Source of the DNA: Syngnathus acus
Taxonomy: Eukaryota; Chordata; Actinopteri; Syngnathiformes; Syngnathidae
Direction of reading: 5' to 3'
NCBI RefSeq assembly: GCF_901709675.1
Contig: NC_051106.1
Coordinates: 10,424,001 to 10,488,000 of the forward strand
Length of the DNA: 64,000 nucleotides
Positions 25,401 to 38,455 of the stretch are shown one piece after another. The notes beneath the pieces were generated by a model that saw only the letters and a list, made by a program, of their open reading frames with translations, had not been told where the DNA came from and made no database searches. Both the position numbers and the translations under genes were made by a program. The stretch's first letter is position 1. The number at the start of each line of letters is the position of its first letter.

Positions 25401-28400
25401 CAGCACACACGAACAGCAAAATATCAAATGACAGAATCACAACAAAATCGAAGATGTCTGTTAACGCACCATTTTTTGGGCGTCGAGTGTGTGTAATTCC
25501 AGTTCTAATGCACTCTTTTTGAGACGGGGGAAAGGAAACACACTCGTAAACAAGAGCTTTGTTTGGTCACACTGAAGCATAAACAAGATGGCTGATTGTA
25601 GCTTGGCTATGTCGCGGTCTGTGTGAATAATAGGCTTGCAAAGAAGGCTTATCTGTTTGGCAATACATAGTACATATACAAACACACTCGCTCACACATG
25701 TGGACACACATACACGTCCACACACTTATCTGAGTTGAGGTAGATAACACCGCAAGGCGCAAAGGCAGGAGCAAATCTCAGTATGAATGGAACATCTATC
25801 TGGCTTTGGAGACCACAGCTCACAGATGTACAGTTCCCTAGGTTACCTAACAGATGCTATGACTTGAAGCATACAAAGCATTTGGCTGTAACAGCACGCT
25901 TTGTCTGGCGGCATGCATGAACAACAAGATATATGGCACAGCTCTCTGATAACAGGCCCATTTTTGGGAGGCCGGCTTTGGACACTCGAGCACGGTCCAG
26001 TAAAAAAGTGGGTTTTGTAATTCAACCAAAACGCGTGCAAATTGCAAATGAGGGAGGGGAGCCATACCTGCACAGGCAGTGAGCAAAATATCAGCACCAT
26101 GGACAGCGCCGCAGCAGGCGGTTCAACGGGAAAAGTAATCAGCACCATGAACAGCGCCACACCAGCAGGAAAGCTGGCCGGCTGGCAGGCTGGCTACTCT
26201 CAGCACCATGGACAGCGTCGCCCCATTCGTTTCAGCCGGAAAACTACTCATCAGATTAGCTCAGTTCTTGAAGTATTTGACTGGTTAAACACAGTCCAAT
26301 TGTTTATGTTTTTAGCTCTGTGGCCGCAACACCTGCTTTGCAGCTGCAGCCAGTGGAAGTAGCTCCTCTCATTCGATTCAAAAGTGACACTTCCATGCAG
26401 GAAGTCAAAGAAAGCAAAACGCTAGCTACTACATTTTGTGCTTAACGGTCTAACTATATCAAAGATGATGATAATAATTAGCAATCATTAGCCTACTTCC
26501 AGCCACCAAATTGTCAACATCACCAGGGGTGTATCAAAAGAAACACCCTCGGCACGCTGGTGCAAAGAGACGAGCCAAAGTCCCAAACAAGCTTACTGAG
26601 GCTTGTGTAAGCATGAAAATGATGAGGATATGCCAGCTTTTACGCTCCAGCGCACCTGTGCTCTCCGTCTATGAACCCCTTGTATTGACTCCAAATAAAG
26701 GCATAGAAAACAGAATCGGGACAGAATCAAAAAATAATTGGCTGCTTACTTTGTGTTGACAGCTCACTGAACCAGAGCCAACCACAGAGGCAAAATATAT
26801 GAAGGGAAGATAAAACATTAGAGCTGCGGTCATCATGTCAAGTTATCCACATTTAAATTGAAGCGACTAAAAAAATAAATAAAATGACAGTAAATGCAAC
26901 AATAGTAAGCCAAAAATATATGCGTTCAGTTTTGACTATGAAGCATCTCGAAACAAGGCATGAGCTTCATTAGCGCCACAATTCTGACAGCTCTGCTCCA
27001 TAAAAGTTTGTAATGAGATATTCAAATGAATAGAAGCCAAAAGCACACATGGACTTTGATTTGAAAGTTAACACGCACAGTTGAAAATGTTTTGCTTTCA
27101 AACAGAATTCACATTTCTGCTCTCTGCAGCAAGTCATTCATTTCATAAATGCAAAACACTCATTTTTCATACATACAGGTAAGAGGAAATCAATATAGTA
27201 TGTATGCGTTACCCACACTTAATAGTATGTCCAAAGCTTTTTGTTGGCAAGAAATACAAATTCTCCCTGCCACTCATCCTCCAAAAAGCATTTTGAATTA
27301 ACACAGTACGGCAGAAAATTTGAGTTGTATTCCTTTATTTGGGTGTAGGAGCAAATGAGCATGTTAAAAAAAAAAAAAAAAAAGAAGAGCAGCTGGATGT
27401 TGAATGAATATTCTGAACATTTAACGCTGGCATTTTTTTCCCTCAATTACCGTGCATACAATTAAACTTGAAAAAAGATCCTCTGTGTTTAGAAAGCAAA
27501 TCCTATCAAGTGTCGTCTGCAATTAAAACTATATTCAGGTAGTTATTGGTGAATATAACTAAGTTTTATGGCAACGCTATGAAGAAGAAACCTTCATCAA
27601 TCACATAACTTATGTTGGATCTAATTAAAAAAAGAAAAAAACGATTCAACCGTTATCAGATGAGTGTTATTGTGCTCCTTAGAACGTGCCAGACTACATT
27701 AAAAAGCCATTTAGATGAGGCTTCATTTTTTGGGCTCTGACAATAGAATAAGTCTCGGTAATTTATTTGTCCTGACAGTTGAATAGGTCTTGCTCGTAGG
27801 CTGCTTTCTGTCCACTTGCTCCAGATGTTCTCACAGCAAATGAATCATGTCACAAGGAGAGGTTGCTTGTGATCAATTGTGCGCTTAACTGTAGCATGTC
27901 CACTATTGTATTGATCAAACGTACATCTGACAATACGACCCCTTTGGATACTTTCCCAACATGTCTTGCTGTCCCCGGAGAAGGAAGCAGTTTAGGTCAC
28001 AACTGAAAACCGATTCAATTAGCGACGCTGAGAGAATGGAGTCTATGGCCGCCATCAAGTAAGCACCGAGTGAGTCGCCGGTGGGCAATAATGCTATCAA
28101 GCTCATCGAGGTATACGATATAGTACGTAACGTATGTAGTGGTTGATTGCCAGCAATAGCTTTAAGACAACAATTGCTTCCATAAAGTTTGAATCAAGTG
28201 ACATTTCAGGATTGATTTCAGGAGGCGCAACTTGGGGAGGAATGATTAGGCTCTAAAATGTTCGTAGAATCCTCATTTCACTGGGGTACAGCCACCTGTC
28301 TCAACGACCTGAACTACTCTTAAGACCCGATCGATAAACACGCTGCAGTTTGAAGGTCAGACGAGTTGATTTTATTGATGCGTTTATATACTACGTACTT

Positions 28401-29559
28401 ATTTGGAGCCGTTCCTGATCTCTATTCTGCTATTCAATACATCGTTCTATTGCTTGCACTGCAGGAGCTTGAGGCTGCTACGTAGTATATGAGCCAGTCG
28501 CAAGTATCACATTGGCGACTTGCTATAGGATGAATGTACGCTTTTATTTCGATTTGATTTCAAAAGAAGCATTCTACATCTCTCTCTGTCGCTTTCGATA
28601 AGCCTTTTAACACCTCCTATGTATGCGTCCGTCTCGATGCAAACGTGCTCGTACAAGCACTTCTATATTTTCTTCCCCTCAATGATCACAAAGAGCTCGC
28701 CATTCTCTGTCTCTCCTGTGAACATCAACAAACAGCGTGTCATCAAAGTTCTCCATGGCGAGCCTCGATGTTCTGAAGGAAGGGTGTATTTTTGGGATTT
28801 CTTTTCCCCTTTAAGATCCTGCCTGCGCACGAGCGACCCTGGAACCGTTGCACATTTCGTCTTATCAGCACAGTGCAGGAGCAACACATCTCCAAATCTG
28901 TCTTTTATGTCCCACTCTTTGGAACATAGCCATGGGGTGTCACTTGTGTAAACACACTTCATCAACAACCGCTTTCCACCGAATCCACCTGCAAATATGC
29001 TGATAGATAGAAAATGGAGAGATGATGGAATCCATTTTGATATGCCATTGAATGGAATGGGACTCATCTTTTTTGGACCCCAAACTATTTCCTTTATATA
29101 GAAAATACGAAGGCTTGTGAGACGCGCAGAATACAAACAACATAGATCCAGATTGTCTTCATGTTTGTGTTGGTTCATACAGTGCGCTCTGATTAAAATG
29201 GTCCACTCGTGAGCTCATTGGTTGTTTCTAATTCAATTGTGGCATTCTTTGTGGACCTTTCGTCCAATGTTTTATTTTGTAAAAGAGCAACAGGAAGTGG
29301 CTTTGACTGAATGTGAATGCCATACGTTGACGGCCGATACCCAATGCGCTCGCTGTGTGGGATTAACTGTGCAAGAGACGCGAGCAGCACGGAGCGAGCA
29401 TCAGACGACTTACCCTTATTCAATTGTCCGTGGCCGGCCGGGGAAACCCTAACGCAAACCTCATTGCAACTTTGGCGCAAAACCATTTTTTCCCCACGCT
29501 ATTTCATTGTCTTGTTTTTTTCTCCCCTTCCCCGCTGAGCACAGTGGAGACGCATAATA
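22498..29559. other. Intergenic stretch, no gene recognised
   Basis: AT-rich unique sequence with no supported exon. It contains a (CTG)n of seven units (about 23413-23432), three copies of a tcagcaccatg word at 26091-26220 listed separately, a poly-A run (about 27366-27382) and a 12-bp inverted repeat pair at 28386-28397 and 28479-28490. Both strands are open over about 28663-28951, giving 110 codons forward and 171 reverse, but neither peptide is recognisable. Confidence 0.5.
26091..26220. repeat. Three dispersed copies of a ~20-bp word (short degenerate minisatellite)
   Basis: The word tcagcaccatgRacagcg occurs at 26091, 26139 and 26200 in direct orientation, with spacings of 48 and 61 bp. 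The units also share GC-rich flanks (gcagcagg, accagcagg). All three sit near short open frames, but no protein is recognised. Confidence 0.75.
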
Positions 29560-30120
29560 TTAAATTGGCAGAGACTCGCAGCTTAAATGAGAGAGAGGCT
29601 TGAGACTGGGAAGTGAATTCATCTTGATGAAAAGCTTGCACGTTTGACATCCTTCGGCGCATGCATCATTTGATCACCAGAGCTGCTTTTGGAATGCGTC
29701 TTCCTTAGGAGCTCGGACTCTGGTAGCTAGAGGAATTCTTCCTGGCTCACCTGCGCGAAGATAGCGAGCGAGCGAGCGACCGACCGGTGGGAGAGAAAAA
29801 ATAAGCACGCACTGGTGGGACGGAGCAAGTGATAGAAGCAAGGGTAAAGGGAGGAGAGCGGAGAGGAGCGGAGAGGAGCGGAGCGGAGAGGGTCGACGGA
29901 TCAAGTGGCACCGTGTCAAGTTCTCACGAATGGGATTCTTTACTAACCGTGCGGATGGAGGGATGAAACACGGAGAAAAAACAACCGGGGAGAGAGAGCA
30001 AAAGAGACGAAGGCGAGAAGAAGGACGCCGTCGACCGCTGTGCCAATGCAGAATGGACGCACCCTTCTGAAAGGAAGACTGAAGTCGAAACCTAAACAGG
30101 ATTTACACACACCTCAAGGG

Positions 30121-30192
30121 ATGTTCATTGATTATGCACCTCCATTAATGGAACCTTACATTGTGGAGTTACGACTGACTGAATTGCAATGA
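30121..30192 (+). CDS. Candidate upstream ORF 1 (23 aa) in the putative 5' leader
   Basis: The ATG at 30121 follows caaggg and reads 23 codons to TGA at 30190-30192. The peptide begins MFIDYAPPLM and ends LRLTELQ. It has no recognised domain. Its stop overlaps the start of the next short ORF in an ATGA arrangement, which would favour termination-reinitiation if the leader is transcribed. This is visible only as an ORF; translation is inference. Confidence 0.25.
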   Translation: MFIDYAPPLMEPYIVELRLTELQ

Positions 30193-30221
30193 TGGCATTT
30201 GAAGAAATAACTGAGCCCTGA
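30189..30221 (+). CDS. Candidate upstream ORF 2 (10 aa) overlapping ORF 1
   Basis: This starts ATGATGG at 30189 inside the stop of the preceding ORF and ends with TGA at 30219-30221, encoding MMAFEEITEP. The second ATG has a G at +4. It lies 40 nt before the putative splice donor. Meaningful only if the leader exon is real. Confidence 0.2.
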   Translation: MMAFEEITEP

Positions 30222-33200
30222 CGCTTGGCCATCGAAGCAAGCCGACGTGCACAAAAAGGAGGTAAAGTTTGCATTGCCTCATCCTATAGGAATCCAATTG
30301 CACAAAATACGTCTCACCCTGTATTCGTTTGAGTGCTGGATTTCAGTGACGGAAGGCTTGCGGCTCAGTAAGAAGACTTTCTGGCTCCTTCTGCTATGTG
30401 CACCATGTATGGAGTCGTATCCTTGTACGTATGCCATTCTGTCAAAGATGAGTCCGTTCAAGGTCACATTAGAAGTCCAGTGCAAGTTATACAGGTGCAG
30501 TGCGTGTGCGTCTGTGTGTTGGTGCGTTATCCTTGCTCGGCTAAATTCCACCAGCTGCCTGGGGTGAGCCATCTACGCATGCACGCGCGCGCGTGTACTG
30601 CGTGAGACACAAACGCGCTGCCGTGTGCACGGATGATACTTGGTACCAATATCTGCTTCGGGAATTCTTCTTAACCCGCATCTGATGTGCGTCACATTTT
30701 TTTTTCTTTTACACTTGCCTCCAACCAAGAGGGGTGGGTGAACATTGTTGTTGGCATATCTGTGGTGTGGGAGTAAATGTTTTTTGCAACGTGAAAAAAG
30801 GAAATGTTCACGGTATAGTGAAGCAAAAAATAGGAAGTCACATAAACAGCACCGACAGCAAAAAGGTGCATCAATGATTAATGAGTGAACCATTCTTTTT
30901 CCACCTTTTCTGCGTGTATGTTGGGCTCTCTTTGTGTGCACGCGTGTGTAACTCAAGTGCACCTTCTCACCTATACTTCTCACACGCATACGTATGCATA
31001 CATATATACGTAGTGTATATGTTTGGCATTTCTTTCTTCTGGAACCTATCCTTAGCGATTTGCTGAAAAACTCACCTATTTTCTCTTTTCTTGCTTTCCT
31101 GGAATTATTTGAGATACAGCAAGATGGCACCGGAAGTGTAATACAGAAGTAGTCATTGGTGTTGAGAAAGTACGTTAAACTGAGACTTTTTTTTTTTTGG
31201 TCAGGGATGAGTGAAATTTAGCAATGGCAGAAGCTACCAAGTTGTCCGATGAATTTGTGGGTTATTTCTAGTTGAAACTATGAATATAATGGCAGTCCAT
31301 GGGTTTTTCTTCTGTTTGCAGCAGACCTCAGTCTCTTTCCACCTCACCCTACCTGGGAAAAGACAAACGTGTCGACTACTACCAAGCCTATAGTACAAGG
31401 TTGTTAAGACTCTTCTTTATAGGGGCAGGTGGATTTTTTTCTTACAGCGTCTTTCTTCTTGGCCTCTGTTTATCTCCGCTTTCAGCAGCAGCTTTCCTTC
31501 ACTCTCTTTAACTATCTGACAGAGGCTTGCAGCATCCTGCCGAGTGGAAGGTGGAGCTCTAATTCAATTCATTCCACTGCTGAGACACAGAGAGCAGAAT
31601 AAACAGACCCAGAAAGGAGCAAGTATAGACGTGAGCAACAAAGCGGGTGCAAAAGCGTGGAATTTTGGGAACGTTTGCAAAGGGGTGACGAGCCTTGTTT
31701 AGAAGCTTGACTGTCATTGTGACAGCTCAATTGTCTTTGTGGATACAAATATAGTCCACAATGTACACCCTCCAAATGAATTGCTTGGCAAAAGGCGTGA
31801 AGGTTGAGTCAGGTCGAAATGTTGATGTCCGTTCGCGAGGCTCAAATTACAGGGACAGGAAAGTCATCAGTGTTGATGTTTTTTGGCAGATAAGGGAACG
31901 CACACTGAGAAGATTAAATGTTCCATTTAATTAAGAGGCCTGGATTCTGAAAGTCAGGGATCAGTGATGGTCTATGCCAAAAGTAGCTACATATTTAGCC
32001 TAGCTTGTTAGGACACACCATCTGTTCACAGCCCACCGTGCAAGTGCATGCTATGCTAGGTTTGTTTTCTTTGCGCCGATGCTGCCATAAAGCCACACAT
32101 TTAGTCTCTTCAGCGTGAGAGTCATAAAAGACAAAATCATACGGGTAGTGAAAACATCCCTACAGTCACTTGGTTCAATATTGCAGCATGCTTATCATCA
32201 AACAATACCAATAAAATTGCTTTTACTCATTTTTGAATGAGTCATTGTGCACTGGCCTAAAAGGATATGACTTCATTAGGATCCCTGATGATTTGATAAG
32301 AGCTGATAGGAGTCATCTTAATTGAATGTTCTATCAGAGCAAATTCATTTAAAGCTGTTCAACTGGCTAATTATGACCACCCTTTCGTTTTATCACACAA
32401 AGACACTAGTTTGAACTGAACACTTATGTAAGACTCGTAAAGTTTATTGTGCCTATTGGTGTTTTCGGAAAGTGCCTTTATATGCGGCTACTATGTGAAA
32501 ACCTTACCGCCAACTTTATGTGTGGTAAAATCTTCACTTATTGGAAAATGTGACTCATAGTGTCAATATTCCCACCCAAAAGGTACTATATGTACATTCA
32601 TAATAAGCATAAAGGGCTCTTATGGACACCTGATTGCATTATTTCAAAACATTTAATGAGCAGTCAATTCGACAGTCAGAATTGTTGCCACTCAGCTGAC
32701 TCGCACCTTGCAAATAAAAAAAAAAGCAAGCATTGCAGCGTGTTTGTGTGCAAGAAGGATAATTCACATAAGTGTACTTACTCTCTAAAGTCAAACCTTA
32801 TGCCAGCTTAATCTTATTAGAGATTTAAACTTGTAACCTTACAGCATTGATGTACTGCAGGATTTGCAGTTGAGATGCAAGGGGAAGCTCTCGCGTTGAT
32901 CACACATTCAATGCAATTGGCTCACTGTCCAGGAAAACGACAGATATCCTCAGAAGTATCCTTCGATCATTTGTCAAACGTCGGTCGGGTGGTTGTTTGC
33001 CATGGAAATTTCAAGAGATTCAAGAGTTTTTTTTCCCCCTGATGATAACGCTGTCATTTTATTGTGCCATATAGTGAGTCAGCCTTGTCATTTTTCAAAG
33101 CAGCCTCGAGGCTTTGTGTGGATGGCTCTTTGCCAGGTGGTGCAGGTATTGCAACGTGCGCTGGCTGGCTGGCTGGCTGGCTGGCTAGGTGGGTGAGTCA

Positions 33201-36200
33201 CACAGCCTATGACCTATTTGAGCTTTGCTGCTCACATGACCCCATTATGACAAATCTAATACTCCTGCAGCTGTTTTCTTCAGCCGTCCGTCTACGCTGG
33301 TGAGCCCGGGCGATGCCCACTTTACAGACAAAAAGTCGCCCATCATCCTATTTGAGACCACGGGTGTCATTTTGCGCTCGGTCATAACGGATGTGTCATA
33401 TGTTGCGCAAAAGCACACGCGACGTGTTGGGAGGGAGGCCGTAAGCTCGTTAGCGAGGCTTTAGCTCAGAGGAAGTATCTGATAGTGCTGACAATATCAA
33501 GGCAGCACTTTGCTTTGCTTTGCTTTGGAGTAGGAGGGGGAAGGGCTGTGTTCAGGGAGCATGTTTCGGGGCGGGTTCTTTGGGGCTAAACCTCATGTTG
33601 CTAGTGCTGAGACGAGCTGCCACCCATGGAATCCATGACTGTCTGTTGCTATGACAACAGTGCTTACTCCATGATCATTTATGTTGTTGTCACTGTTCCA
33701 CTGGAAAAATGTTGCAGGATTGATTTGTTCAAAGAATCCAAGTTGCATTATTTGTGATGATACAGCTTCCATCCAATGTTGGACCTCAAAGTACCTGGTA
33801 GAATCCACTCAATTGTTGTTTTGATGCTGCATGAAAATGTTACCTTTTGCCATTCGGGAAAGCAATTGAACAAAGAATGTGTTCCTGCATGTGTGTCATT
33901 ATGATCATTGTAGGGCCATCTGGGCTGGCTAGCTAATATGCATATTTGGCGTTCACCGATATGAATATTTATGACAAAGGTCTAAACTAGTATAAATATT
34001 CATTTTGCCTCTGGGACGAAGACTGACAGAGGGCTTTGCTATTACAATCAGCCGAACTTTTAGTGCGTCAGACTGCCACAGTACATTGAATTTTTGGAAA
34101 ACTGTTACCGTCATAAATGTTGAGGACATATTGAATTGCTTCCGGGTTCAGGAGACATGCTGCTGAGCACTTTTGTCGCAATACGAAAACAAAGGTGTCC
34201 GTTTTTCTAAAAGAATGTCTCGAAAGCTGTTTAAGAAACGCGCGCTTGAAGGCATTTGAACAGTCAAGTGCTGGAATTTTCATGATTCCGAAATTTGATT
34301 TGATGGGCTGCAGTGTGAACCTTGCCTAAGAGTAGGAAGCACTCATCTCAGTACCTCCGTTTAATTTGACCTCGGCATCTACGTATATGAAGGACTTGAG
34401 TGCCATCGTAAGAATATTCCTTTCAACTCGATGGAGAAGAAAAAAAGGTGAAGTGATTTGGAATGCCACAGCTCTCTTTTGTGTGGCCTCCTGGCTGTGA
34501 TCCGGTAATGCCTTTTTAAGAGCGCAACATTTGCGGGCATGACGAGAGGAAAAGAAAATGCGTCAGCGGCATTCTACTGTCCATACGGGCCTGCCGGATG
34601 GCATTACCACTTTGCATTACGCCAACGGAGCTTCATTGACCCAAGTGCGACAACTTGTGTTGCCGAGGCTTTTACTCCCCGAAGCTTTGAAACAGCTTTA
34701 CAGCAACGGGCGAAACGGGCGGGGCATTCATTCTCCGTGACGGACATTACATGGGAGTTCTGCTACGACTGAAATCTCAAATGTACTTACAGACAAGACA
34801 ATTTGTGGCATTCAAATGTTACCCTGCGAGGGGTTCATTCTGCCAGACTGAGAACTTGCAACAGCTGTCAATATACCAAATATATGTGCAATCATAAAAC
34901 TTTTGGAGGTGTCCAATGATCAGTGATTGATAGCTGTGCCCACCCTTCTATTGACTAAAATGTCCCTTTTTGTACCAAGTTTGGAGATGAGCGTCTGCTA
35001 TGGAATTTTGAAACGTCAAAACATCCATCTTCTCTTTTTGTGCAAATGGCACGCGTCGTGTTTTATTTTCAGACTGATTGCGTGACTCGGTGTGAACAGT
35101 GTGAAAACAGAAGACTGGAATGACTTGACTTGACTGCCATTCAAGCTAACAAACGCTGCAGTCAAATGCACACGCCGTCCGTCCGTCCGTCTGTCCCAAG
35201 TGCTTAAGAAGAAAACACTAGGCAGGAGAACAAAGAGCCTCCTCCAAGAGCACACATGAATAATTCACTTTGTCAGATAAGAGTAGAGAGAGGAAATGAG
35301 ACATAGATGCAGAAAGCAGAGAAAGAAAAATGTCGGTGATGCAACGAAGTAGACAGATGGACAGACGAGGATAGTCACTTACATCACGTCGTCTCATCAC
35401 TTAAATTGGACTGAGGCATTTAGAATCTCAAACGATTAACAAATGTCGAACGAATGCGCTTACTTTTTAAATATGCATATACAGTCAAAATACTCTCAAT
35501 TGAAATAGCACTCATGCTTTCATTGGAATTGTCAGCCCGTTCACAATCGACGTTCTTTGCTGAACGGCATTTCATGTTGTTGTTATTATTGCGCTTACTC
35601 TAATTTGATCTGCATTGAAAATACTTCCCTTAACTTTGAGGCAGGTTGGTAAATGTCTTTTTGTCTCTTTCAGAACGTCTGCGCCACAGTACAAGAGAAC
35701 TTGAACAGAAATGATGTCCTTTAACATTGCAAAATAATGTTGTTTAAAATGACAATCCATATTCCCGCAGCAAGTAAGGGGAGAAAAAGGTGAGCAATAG
35801 CAGCCTATTAATATCACACTTTTTATCTTATGACACATCCATCCATCCATTTTCTGTGACGCTATACTGTGTCTTAGATTGGCTCCAATTTGTACCTTTC
35901 AAAGAAGAAAGCGATTGACAGAGAGCTTCGAGTCATTTCAATTGCTAGCGCTGGCTGTAATTGTACTTAGTAATTGGTTCGCCAGATGCTACATTGTGAT
36001 ACTGTGCTGTCATTTGGTACAAGTCAAGAGTCCAAATGAGTCTGTGGGAGCCGCCTTATAAAACAAAATGCCAAACTAAACCTTTCCACGCTTCTACCAA
36101 AGTAAATGGATAATGTCCCAGTGGCTCTCTCCACTTATGTAACAATCTACGGTCCTGGCAGCTCGCACCGCACTCATCGGTGCTCCGTGACAGACAAGAG

Positions 36201-36331
36201 GCCTAATGGATCCCACATAACTGGCTCGCAACATCCTTTTACACTAACATTGGGATGGATGAAAAAGCACCAGCGGGAGCAACATTGAGATCTTTCCGCA
36301 TGAGGGAATCTTTGCATGGTGGCAAATGATA

Positions 36332-36332
<1 letters not shown>

Positions 36333-36397
<65 letters not shown>
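36333..36397. repeat. (CA)32 microsatellite
   Basis: 65 bp of uninterrupted CA units, likely polymorphic. Confidence 0.97.
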
Positions 36398-36399
<2 letters not shown>

Positions 36400-36666
36400 A
36401 CACTTCCATGGGCAAGTTGAAACATAAGCGCCTTTCAATAAGAGAAAAAAATCAAATCAAAAATAAGAGTTGACATGTTGGGGAAATACTTGTGTCCATG
36501 AAAATGATGAGTTGAGGACCAAAAACCATTCAAATAAACTAAAGCGAGTGAATGAGGTGCAGTGAGATAGTGTGTACGCATGGGGAACAGGTGTGTGAGT
36601 TACAGGGTCATTACCACCATCATTATGCTTTAATGGCACAAGTGGACGTGATGGGAACCAAAACAC

Positions 36667-36670
<4 letters not shown>

Positions 36671-36700
<30 letters not shown>
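36671..36700. repeat. (CT)15 microsatellite
   Basis: 30 bp of perfect CT units. Confidence 0.95.
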
Positions 36701-36702
<2 letters not shown>

Positions 36703-37883
36703 ACACCTCTCTTTAGTGCTCCTTATGACATCGCAACAGTAAATCAGTATCAAGTAGATTACTGTGTATTTGCTGTATGTGAGGTTGGCACAAATGATGA
36801 CTTTTCATTTTGATCATTATACGCTTGAGTTAGGACATGTTTCTTTGTACCACGCCGAAATCCATGAGAGCTGTTGCCTGAGGGAAGTGCTTGTGACATG
36901 TGACATGCAGCAACATGACAATGGTGGAATTGGCCATATACGTACATATGTGCATGCATGTACACACAAATACCAATGCACGCTGAACAACCGGTCAGCA
37001 TTGCATTACGAGCTTTCAGCGCTTCTCAGCAAATTCCCTTTCCTTGAAAAGATGCACACGGGAATCTTCTAAGATCCGACAAAAACTTTTCTAAACCTTC
37101 TTTTCAGAAGTATGTGCATGTCCTTTTTTTTTTACAGGCCTGCAACTCTTCATTGTCCGTGTTCTTTTGGCCATCCCAATATTTCAAAGTGTGCCCTTTG
37201 TTTTGCTGGACTCCCTAAAAATCAGGTGCTTTACTATTTAGAATTTTGATTGATACTAAAGGAGAAGCAAATTTGACGTAGCAGTCGTAAAGTATCATCG
37301 AGTAAGAGTGCAAATAGTGCTTGAAATGGAGTGCAAGACTGCACAGGGTTGTTATACAGTGAAAATTGGATTTTCCAAATAGTTTTATTGCTGCAGTCAC
37401 TTTCATGTGATTTGTCAATGTAGCACTTAAAGTTTGATGCACTCAGCATGCACTTGCTAAGTCACTGAAAAGAGCCCAAAAAAGGTCTTAAAATGAATCC
37501 GTGTTGTAAACACTATCAGGTGCTGAATTTAAAGAGACATTCTGACTTCCTGAGACGGATTGCACAATGACATTGGGCCCCATTTCTTTGGCACTTGCCA
37601 ATTTGAGGAAGTCTTCTCGACCGGGTTTTGGGAATTTGACAGACCATGCGACGCCTCACTGGACGGTCCGTCAGAACAGGGGCCCCTGTAGCGCATGACA
37701 ATTTAGTAAAAGGGAGTGAACTTTAGGTCTAAGCTATGGCGCCGCTGGTGGAGCACGATTTGGCTTGATGTGTGTGTGTGTGTCCAGGCACAGGCTGACA
37801 GATTCTGTGCTCCAGTGAACATCATATTGAATGTATAAATAGAACATTATTGTTATTATTATGATCATCATGGTCTTGTATTT

Positions 37884-37996
37884 GGCTGCTTAGCACATTG
37901 GCTTGATAATTCAGAGACACTGCATTCAGTTCTGGCTCCGTCCCTAGTGTGTGGAGTTTGGGAATGAAGTGGGCTGCGTCCTTTCTCCAGGTGTTT
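37884..37996 (+). mobile_element. Diverged tRNA-like SINE relic
   Basis: The order of blocks ctgcttagcacattggc, cagagacac, ggctccgtccct, gtgtggagttt and tctccaggtgttt follows the head of an abundant teleost SINE-like repeat (gttagcacgt, gcagag, ggttcgattcc, ggctccg, gtgtggagtttgcatgttctcc). The B-box equivalent (cagttctggc) is badly decayed and part of the middle is deleted, so the copy is old and inactive. Confidence 0.5.
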
Positions 37997-38455
37997 GGCA
38001 GAAGGACCTTTAACGGTGTCATTATCTCTGTCTGTCTACCAGCAGCCGTCCCACTATAATCCAAGCTGCTTAAGGAGAAAGACAGATCAGCCACTGCACT
38101 GTGGACATTTCAGTCCAGTAGGATGCAAAATAGCAGCTAGCTGCAGTTTGTCATATTGAAAAGACAGCTTTGAATCTTTGAGGTACACTTTAGCCAGAAT
38201 GGCACCCTGAACTGTACGTAAGTGCATCCATTCAAAGACCAGGTAAAGAGCAACGAATAGCGCAATCATGATACAGCCAGAAATCCATAGGTCGCACACT
38301 GAAAGACTCGAGGCAACATGCGTCGAATTTCAAGCAAAACGCACCTGCTGTGACGCAATAATGCAAATGGACTAAACGCATGAGCAATTTCAATAGTGTA
38401 AGCTCTGCAAGCGTCCCCATTTGAAATTGTTGAAAGACTAAACAACCCTGTAAAT

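Larger units (their letters stand above)
29560..30261 (+). promoter_or_regulatory. Candidate promoter and noncoding 5' leader exon (possibly of lrfn5)
   Basis: This segment stands out from the AT-rich desert. It has CpG-bearing tandems (gagcgagcgagcgaccgaccg at about 29763-29783; a GGAGC/GGAGA tandem at about 29852-29890) and is G/A-rich downstream, like a CpG-type promoter followed by a leader. It ends in a good donor, GAG|GTAAAG, with the exon end at 30261. Just before the donor are two short overlapping ORFs (30121-30192 and 30189-30221). The next recognisable gene downstream on the same strand is lrfn5, whose coding exon begins with an acceptor at 57535-57536 and therefore needs an upstream noncoding exon. 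Mammalian LRFN5 is known for noncoding 5' exons separated by long introns, so assignment to lrfn5 is reasonable inference. The transcription start is not determinable and no TATA box is evident. Confidence 0.42.
30262..38455. other. Long noncoding stretch (putative first intron of lrfn5), no exon recognised
   Basis: AT-rich unique sequence. Included are (GGCT)n at about 33162-33186, (CA)32 at 36333-36397, (CT)15 at 36671-36700, a diverged SINE-like relic at 37884-37996, and a CATC tandem followed by ttttctgt at about 35838-35862 that resembles the tail of the same teleost SINE-like family. No coding exon seen on either strand. Confidence 0.5.

Noticed and set aside
28619-29178. Overlapping open frames on both strands (110 codons +, 171 codons -)
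   Set aside because: Neither peptide is recognisable and no flanking splice signals form a convincing exon; kept only as a note in the intergenic entry.
34539-34772. 77-codon open frame in a GC-richer patch
   Set aside because: Two overlapping frames are both open, neither recognisable; no splice context.
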